A stretch of 35,719 nucleotides of DNA from RUG14871 sp045539425 (GCA_045539425.1 JAZQFH010000022.1:1-35719); one strand, 5' to 3'. Positions 23,919 to 32,732 are shown, counted from the first letter of the stretch. Notes: generated by a model not told the origin, from the letters alone. Numbers and translations: made by a program.

Positions 23919-24392
23919 GAAGCCGACGGCTCCGTACGCTGCCAGCGTAACGATGATGCCGCACATGATGACACCAACCAAAACCGCCGCAAAGGCGCGT
24001 TTTTTTTCGACGTTCAACAGTGTCGAGATCAGACTTCCGCTCCATGCCCCGGTTCCCGGAATCGGCAGACCGACCAGCATGACGAGTGCCAGGAAGCTGT
24101 ACTTGTTGACCGTTTCGCTTTTTTCCTGCAGTTTCGCTTCATATTTGGTGAAGAATTTGCCGAAGAGTTTTGTTGTCTTCAGCCAGCGGACCAGCTTCAG
24201 TCCGAAAATCAGAATAAATGGAACCGGCACCATGTTGCTGACGATACAGATCGGCAGAACCTTGTACCACGGCATTCCGATGGATGCACCGAAAATAATG
24301 GCCCCTCTCTCTTCAATCAGAGGAATCATTGAAATGACAAATAAGGCGAATTCATTTCCCAGAACGGAAAAGAAATTGAAAATAGCTTCCAT
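23901..24392 (-). CDS. Small multidrug export-like membrane protein (COG2426)
   Basis: This 163-residue protein has about four membrane segments. Its signature SMIPLIEERGAIIFGASIGMPW near residues 21-42 and LVGLPIPGTGAWSG near 108-121 identify the COG2426 family, annotated as small multidrug export proteins on slim evidence. The PGTGAW motif resembles re-entrant loops in the DedA/SNARE-associated superfamily. Its start has a strong GGAGGACT site. It overlaps the convergent Nudix gene by 18 bp and has no operon partner. Confidence 0.85.
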   Translation of the reverse strand: MEAIFNFFSVLGNEFALFVISMIPLIEERGAIIFGASIGMPWYKVLPICIVSNMVPVPFILIFGLKLVRWLKTTKLFGKFFTKYEAKLQEKSETVNKYSFLALVMLVGLPIPGTGAWSGSLISTLLNVEKKRAFAAVLVGVIMCGIIVTLAAYGAVGFLKLFL

Positions 24393-24475
24393 AGAAGTCC
24401 TCCATGCTTTTTAATGATACAGGATGTGGAAAACCCCGTCAATTATGGGTTATACTTTTTGAAAGAGGTAATACT

Positions 24476-24907
24476 ATGGAAAATAACACATTAGCGATGG
24501 CGATAGCAGCCTATCGCTCCAATACATCAGAGGAGAATCTCGGTTATCTGTACCGTCAGCTGCTTAACAGCACGCTTGCGATTCCCGTGATCATTGAGCA
24601 GAAGCAGTTTGCCAGTGATGCCGAAATTCTGAAAAACGAGACGCATATCAATCTCTATGTCATGAAAAGCAATACCGGAAAGCGTTATTATCTGGCGTTC
24701 TCCTCAAAGGAAAACCTGAATGCCTTCCATAACGGGGAGATGGAAAACTCCATTCCGCTGAATCTCCATGATCTCTGCCGTCTGCTTCATAAGGATGAGC
24801 GGATTGCCGGTATTCTGTTAGATCCGGAGAGCGGAAACATGGTCTTTGAGCGGGAGCTGCTTTTCACACTGGAGGAAATTGAGAGTGAGCCTCAGCAGCT
24901 GAATTAG
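24476..24907 (+). CDS. SseB N-terminal domain-like protein
   Basis: This 143-residue cytoplasmic protein shows the pattern of the SseB N-terminal domain: an N-terminal helix (NTLAMAIAAYRSNTSEENLGYL), LLNSTLAIPVI, a strand pair with KRYYLAFSSKENLNAF, and DLCRLLHKDERIAGILLDPES. In E. coli SseB affects serine sensitivity; homologues in Bacillota have no firm role. I chose the ATG at 24476, behind GAAAGAGG; the extension to 24404 crosses the promoter. A TATACT at 24451 is a likely -10. The gene is followed 31 bp later by a gene with its own -10. Confidence 0.75.
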   Translation: MENNTLAMAIAAYRSNTSEENLGYLYRQLLNSTLAIPVIIEQKQFASDAEILKNETHINLYVMKSNTGKRYYLAFSSKENLNAFHNGEMENSIPLNLHDLCRLLHKDERIAGILLDPESGNMVFERELLFTLEEIESEPQQLN

Positions 24908-24938
24908 ATGTATAATAGGTTTTTAGGAGATTAACAAA

Positions 24939-25877
24939 ATGAGCAGTTTTAAAGATTTAAGAATTGTTGATAACTTTTATCAGACTTCTTCCTTCTTCCC
25001 GATGCCAACGGTCTGTATTTCTACAGTCAACGAAGACGGAAGTTTAAACGTTGGATCCTATTCTCTCTGTTTTCCTTACTACATTGCCGGCAAAGACCGC
25101 TATGCGATGATTCTGGAATGCAGAAACAATTCCAATACCGGGCTGAATATCTTAAGAACCGGAAAATGCGCCATCAACTTCATCACGGATGAACGGGCCA
25201 CCTTCAAGGAAGCCGTCCGTCTGGGTTATCCGGGACCTTCCAAGGAAAAGATGAAGGATTTCAAATGGCCGGTGGAAAAAGGCCTTGCCGATCCAAATGA
25301 TCCGGAGCGTCCGCTTGTTCTCAGCGATGCCTTCCAGGTATTTGAATGCACCTGGGCAAGACACCTCGAAGGAGCAGAACGTTTCAAACCGGAAGATATC
25401 GATGACGGCTATGCCGGTCCGTATAATGACTTTAACGGTCTGACATCCAAATACGGTGCCCACTATGTCTTATATATCGACAAGATCCTGATGAAGGAAA
25501 AATACTACAACGCCATCGTCAACGGTGTGACAAAGAAAGATTTCCCGAATGTTCCGGTCGATTACGGATACCGGGATTCCACCAATTTCTGGTACACCCA
25601 GTTCCCGCGTTTCAAAAAGCCGATTGCCGAACCGATTCCGGCACCGAAGGAAGTAGACCTCGGATCCATCCGCTTTGCGGCAGACCGGATCGATGATAAG
25701 ATCAAGTTCACGGATGACGCCTTAAAGAACTTCGTCAAGGTTCCGCGCCCGTTCTTAAAGACAGTCTTAAACGGATGCGTTGCCTGGGCAAAGGAAAACA
25801 ATGTCACGCTGATCACGGATGAACATGTCAAAATCATCAATGACAAGCGCAACAAGGAAAAACAGGAAAGAAAATAA
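24939..25877 (+). CDS. Flavin reductase-like protein with PCP_red-like C-terminal domain
   Basis: This 312-residue protein has two parts. Residues about 10-200 form an FMN-binding split barrel of the flavin reductase-like family (SSFFPMPTVCISTVNEDGSLNVGSYSLC, then MILECRNNSNTGLNILRTGKCAINF). Residues about 257-305 form a helical module (TDDALKNFVKVPRPFLK, WAKENNVTLITDEHVKIIND) that resembles the PCP_red domain found at the end of the light-independent protochlorophyllide reductase subunit. An FMN-dependent redox reaction is likely but the substrate is unknown. TATAAT (24911-24916) and TTAGGAG precede the start. A strong terminator follows. Confidence 0.8.
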   Translation: MSSFKDLRIVDNFYQTSSFFPMPTVCISTVNEDGSLNVGSYSLCFPYYIAGKDRYAMILECRNNSNTGLNILRTGKCAINFITDERATFKEAVRLGYPGPSKEKMKDFKWPVEKGLADPNDPERPLVLSDAFQVFECTWARHLEGAERFKPEDIDDGYAGPYNDFNGLTSKYGAHYVLYIDKILMKEKYYNAIVNGVTKKDFPNVPVDYGYRDSTNFWYTQFPRFKKPIAEPIPAPKEVDLGSIRFAADRIDDKIKFTDDALKNFVKVPRPFLKTVLNGCVAWAKENNVTLITDEHVKIINDKRNKEKQERK

Positions 25878-25883
25878 TACGCT

Positions 25884-25915
25884 AATCAGCGGGAAAAACC
25901 CGCTGATTTTTTTAT
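25884..25915 (+). terminator. Terminator of the flavin reductase-like gene
   Basis: AATCAGCGGG and CCCGCTGATT form a perfect 10-bp stem around five A residues and are followed by a T-rich run of about twelve bases. Confidence 0.93.
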
Positions 25916-25921
25916 TTTTGT

Positions 25922-26185
25922 GCTTTCAGAACGCTCTTCAAAACATATGAGGATGCGGACATATTTTCTTCCGCCTTCCGTCAGGAAACCGGAAAGAGTA
26001 TTTCCGAATATATCTGCGAGTGCAGGATGAATCTCGCTGCATGCCTCTTGTCGAGCACTACGCTTTCTATCCAGGAAATCGCCTCGAAAGTCGGTATTCC
26101 GGATATCAGTCTTTTTTCAAAAATGTTTAAGGCAAGAATGGGCGTTTCCGCCTCTGTTTACCGGAAAATGGAACCGAGGACGTAA
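25922..26185 (+). pseudogene. Truncated AraC family transcriptional regulator (C-terminal HTH only)
   Basis: Read in the frame that ends with TAA at 26183-26185, this stretch encodes most of an AraC/XylS DNA-binding domain: DADIFSSAFRQETGKSISEY, then RMNLAACLLSSTTLSIQEIA, then SKVGIPDISLFSKMFKARMG and VYRKM. Both helix-turn-helix units are largely intact, with no internal stop or frameshift. There is no start codon or ribosome binding site before it, and the upstream sequence is the terminator of the preceding gene. The N-terminal part and the first few residues of the DNA-binding domain are gone. An internal ATG at about 26027 would give only some 50 residues. It is best seen as a relic. Confidence 0.88.
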
Positions 26186-26187
26186 AA

Positions 26188-26216
26188 AGCAGAATCAGTT
26201 CTGTTCTGATTCCGCT
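26188..26216. terminator. Terminator overlapping the tcdA stop codon
   Basis: AGC-A-GAATCAG and CTGATTC-C-GCT pair around a 7-nt loop, with the tcdA stop (26197-26195) inside the left arm. On the minus strand it leads into TGCTTTTTACG. Confidence 0.7.
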
Positions 26217-26944
26217 TCTTCTTTATTTAACAGATATTTCACCGCATAGGCTGCACACAGTAATCCTGCCGCATTCGGCACAAAAGGAGAACTTGCCGGC
26301 GGTGTTTTGCTTTTCTGGGTTGTTCCTTCTTCATTGACAACCGTGTTCTGAATAACGAGAGGCTCTTCCGTGGAAAAGACAACCGGGATGTTCAGACTCA
26401 TATTCCTCTTTCTCGCCTGCTGACGCATGGCTTTTGCCAGAGGATCATATTCCGTTTTCTTCAGTGTTGTATACATCAGTTTGGAGGGGTCCATCCGGTT
26501 TCCCATACCGAGACAGGAAATCACCGGGATATCCCGTTTCTGGCATTCTTCAATCAGATCCAGTTTGCAGGAAATCGTATCGATTGCATCGATCACGAAG
26601 TCAACTTTTCCATCCGTGAATACCTTTGTGTTTTCCTTATTGAAAAACTCCGGATAAATGCGGACATCGCACTGCGGAGAGATGGAGAGAATTCTCTCTT
26701 TCATCACTTCCACCTTTTTTCTGCCGATGACATCATTTGTGCTGAGGATCTGCCGGTTCAGATTGGTGGGTTCCACTTCATCGCTGTCAATCAGTATCAT
26801 GTGTCCGACGGCAGAGCGGGCAATTCCTTCCGCAGCCATGGCTCCGACACCGCCGATTCCCACGATCATTACCGTTTTTTCCTGCAGGGATTCCACCTGC
26901 TCTTTTCCCCAGAGGAGTTCTAGTCTCTGCCATTGCCGATCCAT
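26195..26944 (-). CDS. tcdA: tRNA threonylcarbamoyladenosine dehydratase (ThiF/E1-like)
   Basis: This 249-residue enzyme uses ATP to dehydrate t6A37 of tRNA to its cyclic form ct6A. The E1-like Rossmann nucleotide site VMIVGIGGVGAMAAEGIARS is near residues 25-44, followed by LIDSDEVEPTNLNRQI and the acidic DAIDTISCK. LGMGNRMDPSKL and the C-terminal SSPFVPNAAGLLCAAYAV match the TcdA/YrvM family. The start has AAGGAGATAG before it and lies inside the end of miaA (25-bp overlap). It closes the mutS-mutL-miaA-tcdA operon, so two modifications of the tRNA anticodon loop at position 37 are made from one transcript. Confidence 0.93.
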   Translation of the reverse strand: MDRQWQRLELLWGKEQVESLQEKTVMIVGIGGVGAMAAEGIARSAVGHMILIDSDEVEPTNLNRQILSTNDVIGRKKVEVMKERILSISPQCDVRIYPEFFNKENTKVFTDGKVDFVIDAIDTISCKLDLIEECQKRDIPVISCLGMGNRMDPSKLMYTTLKKTEYDPLAKAMRQQARKRNMSLNIPVVFSTEEPLVIQNTVVNEEGTTQKSKTPPASSPFVPNAAGLLCAAYAVKYLLNKEEAESEQN

Positions 26945-27834
26945 TCCGCTATCTCCTTCATTACGTTTTCCGGATAAGCCGGATCCGTAATATCAAACCA
27001 GTGGACATTCATCTGATTCTGAAACCAGGTATACTGTCTTCGCGCAAAGTGACGGGAGTTCTTCCGGATATTCTCCAGCACCTCTTCCTCACTATTATCC
27101 TTATTATAATAGGCCTCCCATTCCCGGTAACCGATTCCCTGGGAAGAACGGAAGCGGAAAAAATCCGGGTATTTTGTGATGAGAGTATCCAATTCTTCTT
27201 TTAATCCGTTCTCCATCATCTTTGTGACCCGCAAGTTGATCCGCTCATAGAGAGATTCCCGCGGCATGGTCAGACCGATGATATAACTGTCATAGATCTC
27301 TTCATGTTTCTGTTTGGCTTCCGTCTCGCTTTTTACGTTTCCGCTTTTTGCGAGGTGGAGTGCCCGTATGAGACGCTTGCGGTTATTCACATGAATCGCT
27401 TCGGCGCTTTTCGGATCCGCTTCCTCCAGCTGCCGTTTCAGCTCTTCATTGCTGTAAGCATCATATTCACTCTCATCCAGCACAGCCGTCTCGGGGAACT
27501 CATAATCATAGAGTGTCGCCTTGATATAAAGACCGGTCCCGCCGACGATCAGCGGAAGATTTCCTCTGTCGCTGATTTCATCGATATATTTTCTGGCTCT
27601 CTGCTGAAAGTCATTCACATTGTATTCCTGATCGATGTTCAGGATATCAATCAGATAATGCGGTACCCCCTGCATTTCTTCCTGCGTCACTTTGGCGCTT
27701 CCGACATTCAGTTCACGATACACCTGAATGGAATCGCCGCTGATGATTTCACCATGAAATGCCCTGGCAATTTTAACACCAAGGTCACTTTTCCCGACAC
27801 CTGTCGGTCCGGCGATAACCAATACTTTTTTCAT
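26920..27834 (-). CDS. miaA: tRNA dimethylallyltransferase
   Basis: This 304-residue enzyme attaches a dimethylallyl group to N6 of A37 in tRNAs that read codons starting with U. The P-loop is GPTGVGKS (residues 9-16). The tRNA/substrate segment SGDSIQVYRELNVGSAKVT and the signature LIVGGTGLYIKAL-like stretch (LPLIVGGTGLYIKATLYD) are present, as is RQYTWFQNQ near the C-terminus. Length is normal. Its start overlaps the mutL stop as ATGA. The diphosphate donor comes from the isoprenoid pathway to which ispF in this window belongs. Confidence 0.96.
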   Translation of the reverse strand: MKKVLVIAGPTGVGKSDLGVKIARAFHGEIISGDSIQVYRELNVGSAKVTQEEMQGVPHYLIDILNIDQEYNVNDFQQRARKYIDEISDRGNLPLIVGGTGLYIKATLYDYEFPETAVLDESEYDAYSNEELKRQLEEADPKSAEAIHVNNRKRLIRALHLAKSGNVKSETEAKQKHEEIYDSYIIGLTMPRESLYERINLRVTKMMENGLKEELDTLITKYPDFFRFRSSQGIGYREWEAYYNKDNSEEEVLENIRKNSRHFARRQYTWFQNQMNVHWFDITDPAYPENVMKEIAEWIGNGRD

Positions 27835-29630
27835 CGTAAGAATTCCTTAATCAGCTGCTGACGGCTGATATGGATAAAGGTCGGACGTCCATGCGGACAT
27901 TTATACGGATTCACGCATTGCTGCATATGGTTCAGGATGGTTCTCATTTCTTCCATTGTCAGTCTGGTGTTGAACTTCACGGACGCATGGCAGGCCAGAG
28001 ACTCCAGCGCATGATCACGGATAATCAATAAATCCGCTTTCCGCTCATTTTTAAAGATATCCACAAGATCGGACAGATAAATATCCAGATCAATGTTATG
28101 CATCCAGGTCGGAATCTCCCGTAAAACAATACTGTCGCTGCCGAAGAGTTCGACATGCAGTTGAAGATTCTGACACATTTTTTCAAAATCATTGAAGCTG
28201 TTCACAACGGATGTTCCTACCTCTTTTACAAAGGGCAGTAACAGCGGCTGATATTCCACTTCCTTTTCCATAAAACGCTTCTGGAACAGTTCGTAGTTGT
28301 AACGTTCCTGCGCGGCATGCTGGTCGATGATATAGAGACCGCTCTCCGCTTCGGCAAGAATATAGTTCCCGTGCAGCTGCCCGATTACCGTCATCACCGG
28401 CAATCCGTTGGCATAATTCTGCACCTTTGGCTCTTCTTTGTTTTCTTCTTTTCTTGTTTCCTCTTCCTTTTTCTCTACGGATGCAGGGACATTTTCCGTT
28501 TTGTATTCCGAAACGTATTTTTCCTCTTTTTCTACTTCCTGCACTGTATTTGGTACAGAGGATGGCTGTTTGAGCGGTTCATCAAAGTTGAAATTCGCAA
28601 ATTCAACTTTTTCTTTCTGTACAGGAAAACGTACTTCCGGTGCATTCATGCTTTTGTGCAGGGAATCCAATAGAGTTTTGCGGATCAGATCTTCCAGCTG
28701 CTGCTCCTTGGAAAGACGGATCTCCCATTTGGTCGGATGAACATTCACATCCACCAGATGTGCATCACTCTCCACGTTCAGGACGACGATCGGATATCGC
28801 TCGTTAAACAGATAGTCACTGAATGCTTCCATGATCACCTTGTTGATCCGGTAGTGACGGATCAGACGGTGATTTACAAACAACGTAATATAGTTATTGG
28901 AGGCACGGGTAACATTCGGCAGGACATAGGCTCCACTGATCCTGAAATCGTAATCTTCATTCTCAAAAAGGATCACATTCCGGATTACTTCGCGTCCATA
29001 CACATTACTCATGACTTCTTCCAGCTGATTTGAACCGTTGAAACTTAACAGTTCCTTGCCGTCCGCAACCAAACTGAAAGCGATCCCCGGATAACCCAGG
29101 GCATATTTTTCCACAATAGAGGAAACAATTGCCGTTTCATACTGTCTTGATCTTAAATGTTTTAAGCGGGCCGGAGTTTTCTGGAACAGGTTTTCTACCG
29201 TGATCTCTGTTCCTTCCGGGCAGTACATCGGTTTCGCTTCAATCAGTTTCCCGTACTGAATCTTTACTTCCGTACTGTCGTTTCCGTCATTTGTCCGTAA
29301 AGTCACTTCGGAAACGGAAGCGATGGAAGGAAGCGCCTCTCCGCGGAATCCCATGGTCTGAATCGCAAACAGTTCATTTTCGCTTCTGAGCTTACTTGTC
29401 GCATGACGTTCAAAAGCCATCGTGGCATCCTGGGCATCCATTCCGGTACCGTTATCTCTTACCTGCAGAAAAGTGATCCCGCCGTCCCGGATCGTGACTT
29501 CGATTTCCGTTGCCTTTGCATCGATGGAGTTTTCTATCAGCTCCTTTACGATTCCGCTTGGCCGTTCCACCACTTCCCCGGCTGAGATCATATTCATCAG
29601 ATGTTCGCTTAAACGCTGAATTTTTGTCAT
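27831..29630 (-). CDS. mutL: DNA mismatch repair protein MutL
   Basis: This 599-residue protein couples mismatch recognition by MutS to strand incision. The N-terminal GHKL ATPase has ELIENSIDA (residues 30-38), DNGTGM (59-64), FERHATSK and TMGFRGEAL. A charged, poorly conserved linker spans about 355-408. The C-terminal domain carries the endonuclease motif DQHAAQERYNYE (436-447, matching DQHA-x2-E-x4-E) and CPHGRPT near the end, so this is a nicking MutL of the kind found in bacteria without MutH. It overlaps mutS by one base (TAATG). Confidence 0.96.
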   Translation of the reverse strand: MTKIQRLSEHLMNMISAGEVVERPSGIVKELIENSIDAKATEIEVTIRDGGITFLQVRDNGTGMDAQDATMAFERHATSKLRSENELFAIQTMGFRGEALPSIASVSEVTLRTNDGNDSTEVKIQYGKLIEAKPMYCPEGTEITVENLFQKTPARLKHLRSRQYETAIVSSIVEKYALGYPGIAFSLVADGKELLSFNGSNQLEEVMSNVYGREVIRNVILFENEDYDFRISGAYVLPNVTRASNNYITLFVNHRLIRHYRINKVIMEAFSDYLFNERYPIVVLNVESDAHLVDVNVHPTKWEIRLSKEQQLEDLIRKTLLDSLHKSMNAPEVRFPVQKEKVEFANFNFDEPLKQPSSVPNTVQEVEKEEKYVSEYKTENVPASVEKKEEETRKEENKEEPKVQNYANGLPVMTVIGQLHGNYILAEAESGLYIIDQHAAQERYNYELFQKRFMEKEVEYQPLLLPFVKEVGTSVVNSFNDFEKMCQNLQLHVELFGSDSIVLREIPTWMHNIDLDIYLSDLVDIFKNERKADLLIIRDHALESLACHASVKFNTRLTMEEMRTILNHMQQCVNPYKCPHGRPTFIHISRQQLIKEFLR

Positions 29631-32161
29631 TAGGATTCTCTTTTCTTTATTTCTTCCTGCAGATCACTGATCATCTGCAGTGCAGCGATCGGTGTCATGG
29701 AATTCACATCGATCATTTTGATTTTTTCTTCAATTTCGTTCGACTTCTCCGGTACGATACTTTCCTCTTCCACTAACAGGGACTGCTGAATCACCTTATG
29801 ATTGCTTTCCAGATCCTTCAGGATCGAAGTGGCCCGATTGATCACGCCCTCCGGCAGTTTTGCCAGTCTGGCAACATTGATACCGTATGATTTATTTACT
29901 TTACCTTTCTTTACATGGTAAAGGAAGGTAACGGTTTCGTTTTCCTCGTGTACTTCGACAAAATAGTTCACGACTCTGTCGATGCTGTCTTCCAGACGCG
30001 TCAGTTCATGATAGTGCGTCGAGAACAGCGTCATGGCTCCGATATGTCTGGCAATATACTCAATCATGGACTGGGCAAGTGCCATACCGTCATAAGTCGA
30101 TGTTCCTCTTCCGATTTCATCGAAAATAATCAGTGAGTTCTTTGTTGCATTCTGTAAAGCATTATTCGCTTCACTCATTTCCACCATGAAGGTAGACTGC
30201 CCGCTTAAGATATCGTCATTCGCACCGATTCTGGTGAAGATCTGATCATACAGCGGTGCATCCATCTTATCTGCCGGTACATAGCATCCGATCTGGGCCA
30301 TAATAACCAGAATCGCATTTTGACGCATATAGGTACTCTTACCACCCATATTCGGTCCTGTCAGAATCATGATGCGTTTTGTCTGGTCCAGAGTGAGGTC
30401 GTTCGCAACAAACCGCTTCTCCTTCATCTCCGTATCCAGAATCGGATGACGTCCTTTCCGGATTTCAATCGTATTGTTCTCATTGAATGTCGGCAGACAG
30501 TATTTCTTCTGGGAGCTGACAACGGAAAGAGAATAGATGACATCGACCAATGCGACAGCATCCGCAATCTTCTGTAGTTTCGGCAGATACTGCTTCATCT
30601 CCTGAATCAGCTGAGCGAAGAGTTCCTCTTCCAGTCCCAGTGCTCTTTCTTCCGCATGCAGGATATTATCTTCAATTTCCTTTAATGCCGGCGTGATGAA
30701 GCGCTCCGCATTCACCAGAGTCTGTTTCTTTATATATCCTTCCTCTGATGGAATCATCGGAATAAAGGACTTACTTACCTCAAAATAATAACCAAATACA
30801 CGGTTGTATCCGACTTTTAGGGTTTTAATTCCTGTTTTCTCTCGTTCTGTGGCTTCTAAATCCGCAACGATGTTTTTCCCTTCCCGCTGGATCTTCCGGT
30901 ATTCATCCAGTTTCTCATTGTAACCGTCAACAAACATTCCGCCTTCTTTTGTGGAGATCGGCGGATTGTCCACAAATGCATGTTCCAGTTTCTGCTGCAG
31001 GTCCTTGCAGAGATCCAGCTCATGAATATAGCGGAAAGCATCCATATCTTTTAGTATGCCAAAAGTTCCTTCGAGAACATTCAGTGATTTTGAAAGCCTC
31101 AGGCCATCTACCGCATTTGCATTTCCGTAGGCAACTCTGGCAATCAGACGTTCCATATCATAGATTTCAGACAATTTTTCTTTTAAATCATTCCTAAATC
31201 TGAAATTATTTTTAAGATAAGTGATTGCTCTTTGTCTTTCCAGGATTTTATCTTTATTTAACAATGGCTTTTCCAGCCACTTCTTTAACAGACGTGCACC
31301 CATGGCCGTCTGAGTATGATCCAGATACTGCCACAGCGTCATGCTCTTGATGCTGTTTCTGGCGTTCTCCACGATTTCCAGATTGCAACGCGTGGAATAG
31401 TCCATCTGCAGGTACATGTCATCATTATCAAAGATGACAGGACGCAGATGATCCAGCATACGCAGTGATGTATTACTTAGATAGTTCAACAAGATTCCAT
31501 AAGCTTCCAGGTAATAGAACTCTTTTACCTCACTGATTAAAGGAAGATAACGCTCTTCGATTTCAGTCTTGTCACAATAAGAGATTGTGATTCCTCCCAT
31601 CTCTCTCAGAGCCATGATATATTTCTCATCAAAGTTTTCTTTGACAACGATCTCGCGGATATTATCTTTCAGAAGCTCTTGCTCAAGCTTAACCAGATTT
31701 CTGTCGATCCGCTTCAGGTAAGTTTCTCCCGTAGACATTTCACAGATGGCAAAAGCAAGACCGTACTGATAGTCGATAATAGATGCGATATATACACTCG
31801 TCTTGTCATCGTTATCATCCATCACCGTTCCCGGAGTGACCACGCGGATCACGTCTCTCTTCACGATTCCCTTCGCCAGTTTCGGATCTTCCATCTGTTC
31901 CACGATAGCTACTTTATATCCTCTCTGAACAAGACGGTTTACATAAGAGGTTGCTGCATGATGAGGAACACCGCACATTGGAACCCTGTCTTCCACACCG
32001 GCATTTTTCCCGGTAAGAACAAGGTTCAATTCGTTGGATGCTATCTTGGCATCATCAAAAAACATTTCATAAAAGTCACCAAGACGGTAAAAGACAATAG
32101 CGTCCTGATAGTTCTTTTTCAGTTCCAGATATGCCTGCATCATTGGCGAATACTTTTCCAT
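29630..32161 (-). CDS. mutS: DNA mismatch repair protein MutS
   Basis: This 843-residue ATPase recognises base mismatches and small loops. The mismatch-reading Phe-x-Glu is FYE at residues 30-32 (GDFYEMFFDDA). The connector, lever and clamp domains follow. The ATPase domain shows GPNMGGKST (602-610), the dimer-contact ST motif (SGQSTFMVE), Walker B in LIIFDEIGRGTS (Asp681) and STHYHEL (714-720). A short C-terminal tail lacks an obvious extra domain. It is the first gene of the mutS-mutL-miaA-tcdA operon and has an AGAGG ribosome binding site. Confidence 0.97.
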   Translation of the reverse strand: MEKYSPMMQAYLELKKNYQDAIVFYRLGDFYEMFFDDAKIASNELNLVLTGKNAGVEDRVPMCGVPHHAATSYVNRLVQRGYKVAIVEQMEDPKLAKGIVKRDVIRVVTPGTVMDDNDDKTSVYIASIIDYQYGLAFAICEMSTGETYLKRIDRNLVKLEQELLKDNIREIVVKENFDEKYIMALREMGGITISYCDKTEIEERYLPLISEVKEFYYLEAYGILLNYLSNTSLRMLDHLRPVIFDNDDMYLQMDYSTRCNLEIVENARNSIKSMTLWQYLDHTQTAMGARLLKKWLEKPLLNKDKILERQRAITYLKNNFRFRNDLKEKLSEIYDMERLIARVAYGNANAVDGLRLSKSLNVLEGTFGILKDMDAFRYIHELDLCKDLQQKLEHAFVDNPPISTKEGGMFVDGYNEKLDEYRKIQREGKNIVADLEATEREKTGIKTLKVGYNRVFGYYFEVSKSFIPMIPSEEGYIKKQTLVNAERFITPALKEIEDNILHAEERALGLEEELFAQLIQEMKQYLPKLQKIADAVALVDVIYSLSVVSSQKKYCLPTFNENNTIEIRKGRHPILDTEMKEKRFVANDLTLDQTKRIMILTGPNMGGKSTYMRQNAILVIMAQIGCYVPADKMDAPLYDQIFTRIGANDDILSGQSTFMVEMSEANNALQNATKNSLIIFDEIGRGTSTYDGMALAQSMIEYIARHIGAMTLFSTHYHELTRLEDSIDRVVNYFVEVHEENETVTFLYHVKKGKVNKSYGINVARLAKLPEGVINRATSILKDLESNHKVIQQSLLVEEESIVPEKSNEIEEKIKMIDVNSMTPIAALQMISDLQEEIKKRES

Positions 32162-32178
32162 ACGATAACCTCTAACCT

Positions 32179-32187
32179 ATTATATCA
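32179..32187 (-). promoter_or_regulatory. mutS operon promoter (extended -10)
   Basis: TGATATAAT on the minus strand ends 17 bp before the mutS start codon; the leader carries the AGAGG site. The surrounding TTTGATATAAT is identical to that before the MFS-nucleoside hydrolase operon. No clear -35 is seen. Confidence 0.6.
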
Positions 32188-32664
32188 AATATCATTTTTC
32201 TTTTCTTACTATAATCTTTGGTTCCATTTCTTATTATAATCTTATTTTTCTTTTCTCTTCACTCGTCCTTTTTCCCTTAAAAACACGTTTCCAAATTCGC
32301 CTTGGTTTTACAGTAAATCAGTACGAATTCGTATTTTACTTTTTCGGTACGTTTTCGTACAAGTGTTTTTGTCGCTTGTTTTCGCTATTTTTAGCCCTTT
32401 AGAGGCATTTTATTATAATCTTATCTCTATGTGCCATTTACATCCGTTTTCTCTGAATTAAGCCCTGTATTGCGGTGAAATATTATCCTGATCTTTGCTT
32501 CTCTCTTCTCCTCCTTTACAAGGTATCTCCAATCCCATAATACAGATATCTTCTCTTCTTTCTTTCGATATACCCTGCTCTATCTCCGCTTGATAAGATT
32601 TAATCTGCAGGTTGTCTCTTGTGTACTTTGTTCTATCTTCTCCTTTTATTCTCTTAGCTCTTCA
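32188..32664. other. AT-rich intergenic stretch, pyrimidine-rich top strand
   Basis: About 480 bp without a convincing gene. It holds copy A of the 40-bp repeat. The minus strand is purine-rich and stays open for about 66 codons (32658 to 32460) without a start at the beginning or a ribosome binding site, which such composition can produce by chance. Confidence 0.6.
32321..32395. repeat. Intergenic 40-bp inverted-end repeat, copy A
   Basis: A 40-bp core (32321-32360) begins GTACGAATTCG and ends GTACGTTTTCGTAC, so its outer seven bases are inverted repeats. A small hairpin, GCTA-TTTT-TAGC, follows 23 bp later (32384-32395). Copy C matches the core at 35 of 40 positions. Copy B shares the ends. 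Confidence 0.75.
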
Positions 32665-32693
32665 TTGAGTTTATACAGCCTGCTTACTATAAT
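32665..32693 (+). promoter_or_regulatory. Methyltransferase gene promoter
   Basis: TTGAGT (-35, 32665-32670) and TATAAT (-10, 32688-32693) are separated by exactly 17 bp. The leader is about 33 nt and ends with a TGAGGT ribosome binding site. Confidence 0.75.
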
Positions 32694-32732
32694 TATGTAA
32701 AAAGATACTAGTCTTTTATCTGTGAGGTATGT

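Noticed and set aside
32460..32658. A 66-codon open stretch on the minus strand between mutS and the methyltransferase gene
   Set aside because: The strand is purine-rich, which removes most stop codons by chance. There is no start codon at its beginning and no recognisable protein pattern.
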